A stretch of DNA of 64,000 nucleotides from Hyphomicrobiales bacterium (GCA_016710435.1 JADJVV010000001.1:2440501-2504500); one strand, 5' to 3'; counted from the stretch's first letter, positions 35,220-44,032 are shown. Numbers and translations: made by a program. The notes: a model not told the origin generated them from the letters alone.

Positions 35220-36130
35220 GTGCGCAATTCCTTGTTGAGGTGCGAGATGTGTTCCGGCCCGATACCGCAGCAGCCACCGAAGATCGTTGCACCATCGGCT
35301 TGCCAGCCGCGCGAGGCCGTCACGAGGTCGGCGGGCGCGATCACGTCGACAAATTCCCAATCGGGCGATTTGAAATAGCCGCATTCAGGATAGGTGGCGA
35401 TCGGTCCCGTCCAATATTTTCGCAGGATGCGAATGGCTTCGCCCGTGTCGTTCGGCGAGGTGTGCATGATGCTCATGACGTCAGGCTTGAGCGCTGCCAG
35501 GCGCGCGGTGATGTCGTCGAATGTGCTGTCGGCGCGGCCCCAGCCCTGCAGGCCGCCGCCCTCCGCCTTTTCAGCCGACATGCCAATCCATACGGGCAGA
35601 CCTGTGGCCATGGCGGCCTCGCTCGCCCATACGGCGTAGTCGGTGTCCCGCATCATCTCCATCATGATGAGATCGACACCGGCGCGCTTCAATCCATCGG
35701 CCTTCATCTGAAATAGGCGCCGCGCCTCGGCTTCCGGCCACTCATGCGCGAGATTGTTGCGGTCTGATCCCGTTTGCATGGGGCGCATTGTCGACATGGA
35801 GCCAGCCACGCATACGCGCGTGCCCGCCGCAGCCTCTCGTGCCAGCTCCACGGCGACGGCATCGATCCGGTTCACATCGGCCGCACGGCCGATATGGCTG
35901 AAGAGCAGGGGGCTTGTCGCGAAGGTGTTGGCCGTGATGATGTCGGCTCCGCACGCCACATAGTCCCGGTGGACCTCGCGCACGATTCCGGGGCTGGTGA
36001 GGTTGGCATCGGCGCACCAGGTGTCGCCGCTCATGGCGGCACCCCTCCGCTGGATATCCGTGCCCGTGCCACCGTCGAGAATGATGGTTTCACCCCGTGC
36101 CAGCTTCTGCCGGATGATGTCGTAGCTCAT
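35216..36130 (-). CDS. Homocysteine S-methyltransferase-family protein with altered zinc site
   Basis: A 304-residue barrel of the BHMT/MetH-N family, starting MSYDIIRQKLARGETIILDGGTG-type. The C-terminal Cys pair is intact (Cys287/288 in IFGGCCGIGPEH). The third zinc ligand, normally the Cys of a GANC motif, is missing: the aligned strand reads VMSIMHTSPN, with His223 in that place. Zn binding by His or a different methyl acceptor is possible. Both ends overlap its operon neighbours by ATGA, so it is tightly coupled to the ferredoxin and GFA genes. The longer open frame upstream lies inside the ferredoxin gene. Confidence 0.8.
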   Translation of the reverse strand: MSYDIIRQKLARGETIILDGGTGTDIQRRGAAMSGDTWCADANLTSPGIVREVHRDYVACGADIITANTFATSPLLFSHIGRAADVNRIDAVAVELAREAAAGTRVCVAGSMSTMRPMQTGSDRNNLAHEWPEAEARRLFQMKADGLKRAGVDLIMMEMMRDTDYAVWASEAAMATGLPVWIGMSAEKAEGGGLQGWGRADSTFDDITARLAALKPDVMSIMHTSPNDTGEAIRILRKYWTGPIATYPECGYFKSPDWEFVDVIAPADLVTASRGWQADGATIFGGCCGIGPEHISHLNKELRT

Positions 36131-36789
36131 TGCCTGTCTTTCTTGCGCGCCTCGGCAAAGGCCCGCATGTGGAATTGCATCTGGGCCGGAGCATAGGCGA
36201 AGGCGGTGCCGATGGGGCAGGCCCGGCGTGCATGGCAGCCCATCGTCAGGCAATCCTCTCCGGCGGGTGAAAGGACATGCCGCCCGCACGCCGCCACGTC
36301 ATAGGATCTGCCATCGAACGCCTGCACGGGGCAGGCACCGAGACAGGGCTTGTCCATGCATGTCTCGCACGGGTGAGGGCCGCTCCGGTGAGCGGGAAGG
36401 TCAAACGCCACCGGAAACAGCAAGGCGGCCCGATAGGCATGCCACAGCCCATAGTCGGCATGGATGTTGAGGCCGAGGGGCGACACATGCCCCGCGCCCG
36501 CCCGCCGCGCCCAGGTGAGGAACGGCAGGGGAGGTGTGTCGAAAGGGTAGAGCGCTCGCGCGTGCAGATCGCGCGCCAGCACATCCACGGTGTCCCGCGT
36601 CCAGTCGTCCATCAGGTCGCGGTGTGGATCGCGCTCGCGGGCAAAGCGGCGGAACATGTCCGGCCCGGCATTGCCAATCAGCACCATGAAGGCCGTGCCC
36701 TCGGGCACCGTGTCATCCGCTCGCGGTGCAAACCAGCCGAGGACGGCAAAGCCCTCGCGCCGGATGCGAGTCAGGATCGGATGGTCCAT
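36127..36789 (-). CDS. QueG-like two-[4Fe-4S] ferredoxin-type protein
   Basis: A 220-residue protein whose C-terminal half carries two 4Fe-4S motifs: CETCMDKPCLGACP (about residues 140-153) and CHARRACPIG with upstream Cys in DCLTMG. The arrangement recalls the ferredoxin part of epoxyqueuosine reductase QueG, but no full cobalamin-binding half is evident and the protein is much shorter than QueG (about 350-380). It sits 1 bp from mttB1 and overlaps the methyltransferase gene on its other side. A role as electron donor for corrinoid reduction is inferred from context only. Confidence 0.75.
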   Translation of the reverse strand: MDHPILTRIRREGFAVLGWFAPRADDTVPEGTAFMVLIGNAGPDMFRRFARERDPHRDLMDDWTRDTVDVLARDLHARALYPFDTPPLPFLTWARRAGAGHVSPLGLNIHADYGLWHAYRAALLFPVAFDLPAHRSGPHPCETCMDKPCLGACPVQAFDGRSYDVAACGRHVLSPAGEDCLTMGCHARRACPIGTAFAYAPAQMQFHMRAFAEARKKDRQ

Positions 36790-36790
36790 G

Positions 36791-38371
36791 TCATCTTGCC
36801 CAGCGTGGATCGCCCGGTTCCATCACCTGGCGCGGCAGCTTGATATCATGCTTTGCGCGGATGATCTGGTCGATGTCAGAGGGGATGTAGTCCGGATAAT
36901 AGGTCGAGAGGATTTCGCGCTTCCGCGCCGCTGCCCGCTCGACGATATCCGGCTTGCCCGCCTCGGCCCATTCCTTGGGGCTCATGCGGTTACCGATGGC
37001 GGGATAGACATAATCCTTCTGCATGAGCGTCAGCGTCTGCTCGCTTCCGAGGTAATGCCCCGGCCCGTTGAGGCAGGTATCCGCGATCACGTCGATCGAA
37101 AGCGACTCGTCCGTCACCTCGATGCCTCGCACATTGCGGTTGATCGAGCCGAGCATGTCGTTGTCGATCAGCAGGCTTTCGAGACAGAAGCCGAGCAGCG
37201 AGGCATGCATGCCGGCGGACTCGTAGAGCATGTTGATACCCGTCATGGCCGAGATGCCGGCGGTCACGCCCTTTTCATAGCCTGCCTGCATGTCCGGCAT
37301 CTTGGAATCGCACATGCCTGCGGCCGAGCCGACGGTGAGATCATAGTAATGGCCCATCTGCGCGCAGCCCGAGGTGATGAGCGCCTGCTCGCCCGAGCCG
37401 CCCGACATGGCACCGGTACGGAGGTCCGACACGAATGGCCAGGGGCCCCAGATCGCCAGCGCACCCGGCACGATGCAGTTGATGTAGACGAGACCGGCAA
37501 GGCACTCCGCCACGGCCTGTACCACTGTCCCGGCCAGGGCAGCGGGCGACGTTGCACCCGCCTGTGCCGCCGACAGCAGCAACACCGGCATGCCGCCCCG
37601 CGCCGCCGTCTCCAGGCAGCGGCAGGCATCTTCCGCGAATTTCAGGGGCGGCACCACGAAGCAGTTGGATTGCGACACGAAGGGCCGCGCCCGCCACTTG
37701 TCCTCGCCACCTGCAAGCACATGGAGGATCTCCAGGCATTCCGTCACATGATCCGGATCGACCATCGAGGTGCCCACATGCTTCTGCGTGCCCGCAAGGC
37801 AGGCATACATGGTGTTGATGTCGAGGTCGTGGCCCGTGATCATGTCACGTGCCGTCAGCGGGCGCTGGAAGAAATGGATGTGTTCGCAGGTATCCACGAT
37901 GCGAGCCGCGTCATAGAGATCGACCAGCAGCGACTCACGGTATTCCTTGGTGGAAGGCTCAACGATGTGGACGGCTGCACCCGCAGTGCCGAAGTACACC
38001 CGCTTGCCTGAGGGTTCCATGTCGTGCAGCGGATTGCGCGCCGGCAAGATGAAATTGCGCGCCGCCTTGGCGATGGTGTCGTCCACAAGTGCGCGCGGAA
38101 TGCACAACCGCCCCTTGTCGTTCACCCAGCAGCCGTAAGCCGACATGGCCTCCACGCAAGAGGGAATGGCGCTGCCAAGGCCCACGGTTTCGAGAAGCGT
38201 CAGGGCCGCTTCATGAATGCGGGGCAGGTCGCTGTCCTTCAGCGGCTTGTATTGCCCACCCGTCATGCCGGGGCGAACGGCCGCCTCATCCATCGGAATG
38301 GCGCGGGAACGGAGCGCGCGGCGGGCGTCACGGCCTCCACGGCGGCGGCTCAGGTCTTCGACTGTGCTCAT
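36791..38371 (-). CDS. Non-pyrrolysine trimethylamine methyltransferase (MttB)-family protein 1
   Basis: A 526-residue TIM-barrel methyltransferase of the MttB superfamily. The frame has no in-frame amber codon, so it lacks pyrrolysine and belongs to the MtgB/MtpB-like group. That group demethylates quaternary amines such as glycine betaine, proline betaine or carnitine and methylates a corrinoid protein. Recognisable blocks are FGTAGAAVHIVEP, TSMVDPDHVTECLEILH, VSQSNCFVVPPLKF and TGINMLYESAGMHASLLG. It heads a four-gene operon and is divergent from the LysR gene by 182 bp. Substrate unknown. Confidence 0.88.
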   Translation of the reverse strand: MSTVEDLSRRRGGRDARRALRSRAIPMDEAAVRPGMTGGQYKPLKDSDLPRIHEAALTLLETVGLGSAIPSCVEAMSAYGCWVNDKGRLCIPRALVDDTIAKAARNFILPARNPLHDMEPSGKRVYFGTAGAAVHIVEPSTKEYRESLLVDLYDAARIVDTCEHIHFFQRPLTARDMITGHDLDINTMYACLAGTQKHVGTSMVDPDHVTECLEILHVLAGGEDKWRARPFVSQSNCFVVPPLKFAEDACRCLETAARGGMPVLLLSAAQAGATSPAALAGTVVQAVAECLAGLVYINCIVPGALAIWGPWPFVSDLRTGAMSGGSGEQALITSGCAQMGHYYDLTVGSAAGMCDSKMPDMQAGYEKGVTAGISAMTGINMLYESAGMHASLLGFCLESLLIDNDMLGSINRNVRGIEVTDESLSIDVIADTCLNGPGHYLGSEQTLTLMQKDYVYPAIGNRMSPKEWAEAGKPDIVERAAARKREILSTYYPDYIPSDIDQIIRAKHDIKLPRQVMEPGDPRWAR

Positions 38372-38499
38372 GGTCGTCTCTCTCTGTGATGGCCGGAAGA
38401 TGCCCGCAATCCCGGTTTGCCGGAAGGCCGCTTTTGGCGCAGGGGCTGGTGAGGATAATTCACGCTGGATCGGGCATTCGGAGGCATCTGTCCCCTAAC

Positions 38500-38515
38500 G
38501 CCTGTGAAAACAGGC
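38500..38515. promoter_or_regulatory. Inverted repeat between mttB1 and the LysR gene
   Basis: GCCTGT-GAAA-ACAGGC, a 6-4-6 inverted repeat about 40 bp before the LysR start and 130 bp before mttB1. It is the only clear symmetric element in this divergent region and a candidate regulator site. Confidence 0.45.
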
Positions 38516-38553
38516 TGCTAGTGTGTGCAACTTCCAGACCATGGTGAGCCATC

Positions 38554-39486
38554 TTGCCCAGACGTGACCTTCCGCCACTTCGTGCCCTGACTGCATTCGA
38601 GGCCGCTGCCCGGCTTGGGTCTTTCCGCATGGCGGCCAATGAACTGGGCATCACCCGCAGCGCCGTCAGCCATCAGGTCAAGTTGCTGGAGGACCGTCTC
38701 GGCACCCAGCTTTTCCGCCGCGATGCACGGCGCGCCGAACTCACCCAGGCGGGACAGGCCTATTTTCCGGCTATCCGCGATGCCTTCGACCAGATCGAGG
38801 CGCAGACACGCGCCATCCGCCCCTCCGTCACCGACAATGAATTGACCGTGCAGGTCTATGTCACGGTTGCGCTCAAATGGCTCATCCCACGCCTGCATGA
38901 TTTCGAGCGCCGCTATCCGGACATGAAGGTGCGTCTCTCCACCTCCTATTTCGACTGGGACTTTGATGACCGCAATGTCGACCTCGGCATCATCCTTGCC
39001 CGCAACAAGTCGCCGGGACATTTCTACAGGCCGCTGTTCAAGTCTTATCTCGTGCCCGTCTGCGCCCCGTCGCTGCTGAAGGGCGATACGCCGCTGAAGA
39101 AGCCGGAAGACCTGAAAAAGCACAAGCTGATCGATGTCTATACGGCGGAGGAGGATTGGCAGCTTTGGCTGGATGCGGCCGGCGTGAAGGGTATCAAGCC
39201 CGCCAACCGGCTCTCCGTGGACAGCTACATCCTCGCGCAGGAAGCTGCGATTGAAGGACGCGGCGTCGCCATGACCATCGGCCCCTTCGCCTCGGAGGAG
39301 ATCAAGCTGGGCCGTCTCGTGCAGCCATTTCCCATGCGCGCGCCCAATCGCAACCAATGGTACTTCGCCTGTCACAGCGAGCATCGCAACAAGCCCAAGA
39401 TCAAGCGGTTTGAGGATTGGCTCGTGAAACAGGTGGCCGCCGATCCCGCTCTCGAACCCATCAAGGACACAGGCAAAGCCGCATGA
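38554..39486 (+). CDS. LysR-family regulator (GcvA-like)
   Basis: A 310-residue LysR regulator. Its N-terminal winged helix opens LPPLRALTAFEAAARLGSF, the GcvA-type signature, with the recognition region GITRSAVSHQVKLLEDRLG. The remainder is the periplasmic-binding-like effector domain. The start appears to be TTG 38554 with a GGTGAG 5 nt before it; in-frame ATG codons upstream are absent. It overlaps mttB2 by ATGA and is divergent from mttB1, so it is the likely controller of both methyltransferase operons. Confidence 0.87.
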   Translation: MPRRDLPPLRALTAFEAAARLGSFRMAANELGITRSAVSHQVKLLEDRLGTQLFRRDARRAELTQAGQAYFPAIRDAFDQIEAQTRAIRPSVTDNELTVQVYVTVALKWLIPRLHDFERRYPDMKVRLSTSYFDWDFDDRNVDLGIILARNKSPGHFYRPLFKSYLVPVCAPSLLKGDTPLKKPEDLKKHKLIDVYTAEEDWQLWLDAAGVKGIKPANRLSVDSYILAQEAAIEGRGVAMTIGPFASEEIKLGRLVQPFPMRAPNRNQWYFACHSEHRNKPKIKRFEDWLVKQVAADPALEPIKDTGKAA

Positions 39487-41048
39487 CCGACATTCATTCC
39501 GACGCCCCCATCGAGTCCGGCCGCCGCACCCGCCGCGATACAGCGCGCCGCGCGCCTGCGGGCACGACGATTCCCCAATTGCCGCCGGGCGTGGCCAAGC
39601 GCCCTTTCCCGCCGACCAAGATCGTATCCGACGACCAGGTTGAAGCGATCCACCGCGCCTCGCTGCAGATCCTTTCGGAAATCGGCATGGACTTTCTGCT
39701 CCCTGAGGCGATTGACCTGCTGAGGGCGTCGGGTGGCGTCACCATCACCGGCGACCGCGTGCGCTTCGATCCCGCCTTCGTCGAGGAGATGGTGAGCCAC
39801 GCGCCATCGCAGTTCACCTTCAACGCCCGCAACCCGGCCAAGAGCTTTCCCATCGGGGGCGACTACATGGCATTCGTGGCCGTGGGCAGCCCACCCAACT
39901 GCCATGACATGGAAGGCGGACGCCGACCCGGCACCCGCGCCGATTTCCAGAAGTTCCTGAAGCTCACGCAGTATTTCGACTGCATCGATGCCTCCAGCGG
40001 CTACAGCGTGGAACCGATCGACCTGCACCCCTCGATCCGTCACCTGGAAGCGCTGCGTGACAAGGCCATCCTGATCGACAAGCCGCTGAAGTGCTATTCG
40101 CTCGGCCGCCAGAACGTGCTGGACGCAATCGAGATTGCCCGCATCGTCAACAACGTCACGGAGGAGGAGTTCGAGAAGCGCCCCTGCCTCATGACGATCG
40201 TCAATACAAACTCGCCGCTGAAACTCGACAACAACATGCTGATGGGCATGATGGAACTGTCGTCGCGCGGCCAGATCGTGTGCGTGACACCTTTCACGCT
40301 GGCTGGCGCCATGGCCCCCGTCACCATCGCGGGCGCGGTCACGCAACAGAACGCCGAGGCCCTCGCCGGCCTCGCCTTCTGCCAGCTCGTGAAGAAGGGC
40401 GCACCGGTCGTGTACGGCGGCTTCACGTCGAACGTCGACATGAAATCCGGCGCTCCCGCTTTCGGCACGCCCGAATACATGAAGTCCACCATTCTCGGCG
40501 GCCAGATGGCCCGCCGCTACGGCGTTCCCTACCGCACGTCCAACACCTGCGCCGCCAACACCGTGGACGCACAGGCCGCCTATGAAAGTGTCTTCTCCCT
40601 CTGGGGCGTCACCATGGGCGGTGGCAACTACATCATGCACGGCGCCGGCTGGATGGAAGGCGGACTCGTCGCCTCATTCGAAAAATTCGTGCTCGATTGT
40701 GATCTGATCCAGATGGTCAAGAGCTTCCTCAAGCCGCTCGACACCAGCCCCGATGCGCTGGCGCTGGATGCGATCCGTGAAGTGGGCCCGGGCGGGCACT
40801 TCTTCGGCGCGCAGCACACGCTGGCCCGCTATTCCGAGGCTTTCTACCAGCCCATCATTTCTGATTGGCGCAACTATCAGCAGTGGACCGCCGCTGGCAG
40901 CCCCGATGCCTACAAGCGCGCGAATCAGGTTTATAAGCAGGCATTGCAAAATTACGTGCAGCCCGACATGCCTGCCGCCGTTCGCGCCGAACTCGACGCG
41001 TTCGTCGACCGCCGCGTGAAGGAGGGCGGCGTCAAGACGGACTTCTGA
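39483..41048 (+). CDS. Non-pyrrolysine trimethylamine methyltransferase (MttB)-family protein 2
   Basis: A 521-residue MttB homologue without an amber codon. After a basic, Pro-rich N-terminus come IHRASLQILSEIGMDFLLPEA, DGGR-type residues in HDMEGGRRPGTR, VNTNSPLKLDNNMLMGMM and NTCAANTVDAQAAYESV. It is clearly a different paralogue from mttB1, so a second substrate is likely. The ATG overlaps the LysR stop; the open frame reaches 66 nt further inside lysR. It forms an operon with the two pseudouridine genes that follow (2-bp and 4-bp gaps). Confidence 0.88.
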   Translation: MTDIHSDAPIESGRRTRRDTARRAPAGTTIPQLPPGVAKRPFPPTKIVSDDQVEAIHRASLQILSEIGMDFLLPEAIDLLRASGGVTITGDRVRFDPAFVEEMVSHAPSQFTFNARNPAKSFPIGGDYMAFVAVGSPPNCHDMEGGRRPGTRADFQKFLKLTQYFDCIDASSGYSVEPIDLHPSIRHLEALRDKAILIDKPLKCYSLGRQNVLDAIEIARIVNNVTEEEFEKRPCLMTIVNTNSPLKLDNNMLMGMMELSSRGQIVCVTPFTLAGAMAPVTIAGAVTQQNAEALAGLAFCQLVKKGAPVVYGGFTSNVDMKSGAPAFGTPEYMKSTILGGQMARRYGVPYRTSNTCAANTVDAQAAYESVFSLWGVTMGGGNYIMHGAGWMEGGLVASFEKFVLDCDLIQMVKSFLKPLDTSPDALALDAIREVGPGGHFFGAQHTLARYSEAFYQPIISDWRNYQQWTAAGSPDAYKRANQVYKQALQNYVQPDMPAAVRAELDAFVDRRVKEGGVKTDF

Positions 41049-41050
41049 GT

Positions 41051-41914
41051 ATGCCCGACATCGTCGTCCTCGGCGGCGCAAACATCGACATCAAGGCCAA
41101 GGTCACGGCACCCAACCGGCTGGGAACCTCCAATCCCGGCATCGTCTCCACCTCCGCGGGCGGCGTGGGCCGCAACATAGCCCACAACCTGGCGCGGCTG
41201 GGCGCAGACGTGGCGCTCATCTCCGTTGTCGGCAATGACGTCCATGGCGATGCCGTGCTGGCAGAGACGAGGCGGGCAGGCGTCGATGTGTCCCGCGTGG
41301 TGCGCAGCGCCACCAGCACCGGATCATATGTGGCACTGCTCGACCACGATGGTGAGCTGATCACGGCGCTGAACGACATGCGCGCCATGGAGGAATTCGT
41401 CCCCGCCATCGTGGCAGCGCACGCGGGCGTGATCAAATCCGCATCGCTTGTCGTCGCCGACTGCAACCTGCCGCAGGAGACGCTGAATGCCGTCGCGGCG
41501 CTTGTGGGCGAGCGTCTGGTCATCGAGCCTGTCTCAGTTCCGAAATCCAGAAAGCTGATGGAGGTTCTGAAACGAGGCCCTGTCTTCCTCGCGTCCCCCA
41601 ATTTCGACCAGATCGAGCAGGTTGCGGGAACACGCGACATTGAGGGGGCTTTCGCTTTCATGCACGCCAAGGGGCTGCGCAATGTCGTCATTCACGCCGG
41701 TCCAGAGGGCGCCTTCGTGTCCGATGGCAGCGAGATCGATCATGTCGCCGCCGTTCCGCCTGAGCAGATTGTCGATGTGACCGGCGCGGGTGATGCGGCC
41801 GTGGCCGGACTGGTGTTTGGCTTGCTCAGAGGCGAACCCCTTGCCGCCGCAGCCGCGCGCGGGCAAAGACTGGCCGGGCAGGTGATCGCCGGTGCGGCCT
41901 CCACGCTGGAGTAG
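41051..41914 (+). CDS. psuK: PfkB-family kinase, probable pseudouridine kinase
   Basis: A 287-residue ribokinase-fold sugar kinase. The N-terminal GGANIDIKAKV and SAGGVGRNIAHNLARLGADV match the first PfkB signature. DVTGAGDAAVAGLVFGLL is the second signature with the catalytic Asp. The pairing with psuG, 4 bp downstream, points to pseudouridine 5'-phosphorylation. It starts 2 bp after mttB2, so it shares its transcript. Confidence 0.87.
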   Translation: MPDIVVLGGANIDIKAKVTAPNRLGTSNPGIVSTSAGGVGRNIAHNLARLGADVALISVVGNDVHGDAVLAETRRAGVDVSRVVRSATSTGSYVALLDHDGELITALNDMRAMEEFVPAIVAAHAGVIKSASLVVADCNLPQETLNAVAALVGERLVIEPVSVPKSRKLMEVLKRGPVFLASPNFDQIEQVAGTRDIEGAFAFMHAKGLRNVVIHAGPEGAFVSDGSEIDHVAAVPPEQIVDVTGAGDAAVAGLVFGLLRGEPLAAAAARGQRLAGQVIAGAASTLE

Positions 41915-41918
41915 GTGA

Positions 41919-42827
41919 ATGAAAGTCAGGATGACCGATGAGGTGCGTGAGGCCGTGGTGAAACGCGCGCCCGTGGTTGCACTTGAATCCACCATCATCG
42001 CCCATGGCATGCCCTATCCGCAGAACCTGGACATGGCCGAGCGCGTCGAAAACGTGGTGCGCAAGGCAGGCGCCATTCCGGCAACAATAGCGATTGTCGA
42101 TGGCGAACTGCGCGCCGGTCTCTCCCGCGATGAACTGGCGCACTTCGCGCGCACTGGCCCGTCCATTCCCAAGGTTTCCACCCGCGACATTCCCTATGTG
42201 ATGGCGCGGAAGGCGACGGGTGCCACGACCGTTGCATCCACCATGCGCCTCGCGGCCATGGCCGGCATTGCGGTGTTTGCCACGGGCGGCATCGGCGGCG
42301 CGCACCGTGAAGCCAACGCGACCTTTGACATCTCAAACGACCTCCACGAATTCGCCCTCAGCGATGTGGCCGTGGTGACGGCAGGTGCGAAGGCGATCCT
42401 TGACTTGCCCCTGACGCTCGAAATTCTTGAAACCAACGGCGTGCCGGTGGTGGGCTTCGGCACCGACGAATTCCCCGCCTTCTATTCGCGCGCGAGTGGC
42501 CTCGGCGTTCCCATGCGGCTCGACACCCCGGCAGACGTTGCCGCGATGATGCAGGCGAAATGGCGTCTCGGTTTGAAGGGCGGCATCGTCATCGCCAACC
42601 CCATTCCATCCGCTGATGAAATCCCGGCATCGGAAATCATGCCGCACATCGCCCGCGCGCTGGCGGAGGCGCAGGCGCAAGGCGTGGCCGGCAAGCATGT
42701 GACGCCCTTCCTGCTGAAGCGCATCACGGAAATCACTGAAGGCCGCTCGCTCCGCGCCAACATCGCGCTCGTCATGAACAACGCGCGCGTGGCAGCGGAA
42801 ATTGCCGTGGCTTACGCCAGGACCTAA
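41919..42827 (+). CDS. psuG: Pseudouridine-5'-phosphate glycosidase
   Basis: Splits pseudouridine 5'-phosphate into uracil and ribose 5-phosphate. The 302-residue protein has the family N-terminus VVALESTIIAHGMPYPQN, the lysine region of SKGATTVA type seen here as ARKATGATTVASTMRLA, and ATGGIGGAHREANATFDIS. It is the last gene of lysR-mttB2-psuK-psuG. Its stop codon shares two bases with the stop of the convergent peptidase gene. Confidence 0.94.
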   Translation: MKVRMTDEVREAVVKRAPVVALESTIIAHGMPYPQNLDMAERVENVVRKAGAIPATIAIVDGELRAGLSRDELAHFARTGPSIPKVSTRDIPYVMARKATGATTVASTMRLAAMAGIAVFATGGIGGAHREANATFDISNDLHEFALSDVAVVTAGAKAILDLPLTLEILETNGVPVVGFGTDEFPAFYSRASGLGVPMRLDTPADVAAMMQAKWRLGLKGGIVIANPIPSADEIPASEIMPHIARALAEAQAQGVAGKHVTPFLLKRITEITEGRSLRANIALVMNNARVAAEIAVAYART

Positions 42828-43927
42828 CCGATCACGCGCAGGTCGCGCGGGTAGGTGGTGAGGCTTTCGATGCCCGCTTCGGTCACGACCACATCGTCTT
42901 CAATGCGCACACCCGCCTCGCCGTCGCGATAGAGGCCCGGCTCGATGGTGAACACCATGCCCGGCTCCAGCTTCTGCCCGTTGCCGCGCATGATCTGCGG
43001 CGCCTCGTGGACATCAAGGCCCAGCCCATGCCCCGTCTTGTGGCGCTTAAAGGCGGCAAACTGCGACCGCTCCAGCACCGTGCACACCGCATCATCCACG
43101 TCGGAGGCAGTCATGCCCGGTTTTGAAATGTCCCGGCCCTTGGCATTGGCGGCAAGCACCGTGTCGTAGAAGGCACGGTCATGGTCCGTGACGTGGCCCA
43201 CGAAGAACGTGCGCGTGATGTCGGCGCTGAAATGATGGTAGCGGCCGCCGAAATCAAACAGCAGGGCATCGCCCGGCTTGATCGCATAGTCGGCCCGCGC
43301 CGAGGCATGGGGCCGTGCGGCGTTGTCGCCCGCCGCCACGATCGGATCGAAGGACAAGCCGTCGCATCCCGCCTTGAACAATTCGCTGAGCAGGATCGCT
43401 TCCACCTGCTTTTCCGTCATGCCCACCTTCACCTGCAGCACGGTTGCCTCCAGTGCAGCTTCGGACATGCGGATGGCCGTGCGCAACGCATCGATCTCGC
43501 CGGGCGTCTTGTGCAGGCGCACGGCGGAAATGCCGGCATGGGCGTCCACCAGTTGCGCCTGTGGCAGCACGCTCTGCAGCGCCTGGAAATCGAACACCCG
43601 CATGCGCTGTCCCTCGACGCCGACGCGGCTACCCTTGCCCAACTGGGTCAAGGCAGTGCCCGCCTTGCGGAAGGCCTCCATGTAGCCTTCCTCATCGCGC
43701 CAGTCGAACACCTCGCCGGGAAAGCCCAGCGGCGTGAATGATCCCATTTCCAGATTGGGGACGATGGCGACGGGAGCGCCCGTGCGTGGCACGACGACCA
43801 CCAGGGGCCGCTCCATTTGATGGAAGTCCTTGCCGAAAATGCGCAGGAAGTTGGCGCCGGGGACGAGGGCGACGGCATCGAGCCCGGTGCGGGCCATGAC
43901 GTCATGCAGGGGAGCGAGCGAAATCAT
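42824..43927 (-). CDS. M24-family peptidase (Xaa-Pro aminopeptidase/creatinase fold)
   Basis: A 367-residue pita-bread-fold protein. The C-terminal domain has the five metal ligands: two Asp in LLFDFGGRYHHFSADITRTF-like region, His in HGLGLDVHE, Glu in MVFTIEPGLY and Glu in VRIEDDVVV. That predicts a dimetal Xaa-Pro peptidase. Creatinase-type amidinohydrolases and DMSP lyase DddP share the fold. The intact dimetal set favours peptidase. It is a single gene on the minus strand, convergent with psuG. Confidence 0.85.
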   Translation of the reverse strand: MISLAPLHDVMARTGLDAVALVPGANFLRIFGKDFHQMERPLVVVVPRTGAPVAIVPNLEMGSFTPLGFPGEVFDWRDEEGYMEAFRKAGTALTQLGKGSRVGVEGQRMRVFDFQALQSVLPQAQLVDAHAGISAVRLHKTPGEIDALRTAIRMSEAALEATVLQVKVGMTEKQVEAILLSELFKAGCDGLSFDPIVAAGDNAARPHASARADYAIKPGDALLFDFGGRYHHFSADITRTFFVGHVTDHDRAFYDTVLAANAKGRDISKPGMTASDVDDAVCTVLERSQFAAFKRHKTGHGLGLDVHEAPQIMRGNGQKLEPGMVFTIEPGLYRDGEAGVRIEDDVVVTEAGIESLTTYPRDLRVIG

Positions 43928-44032
43928 GCCTGCCTTCTAGCCTTGCGCCTCCCGCCCGTCGAGATGGGAGCGGTGACATTGCGGCAGGGCAGGTGAGTTC
44001 AGGAGGCATTGTCGAAAGCAACGCCGCAGGAT

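Noticed and set aside
36791..41048. Pyrrolysine-containing MttB
   Set aside because: Both genes read from start to stop without an in-frame amber codon, and no pyrrolysine genes are in the window.
42824..43927. DMSP lyase DddP or creatinase
   Set aside because: The complete set of five metal ligands of dimetal Xaa-Pro peptidases is present. DddP-specific features were not recognised.
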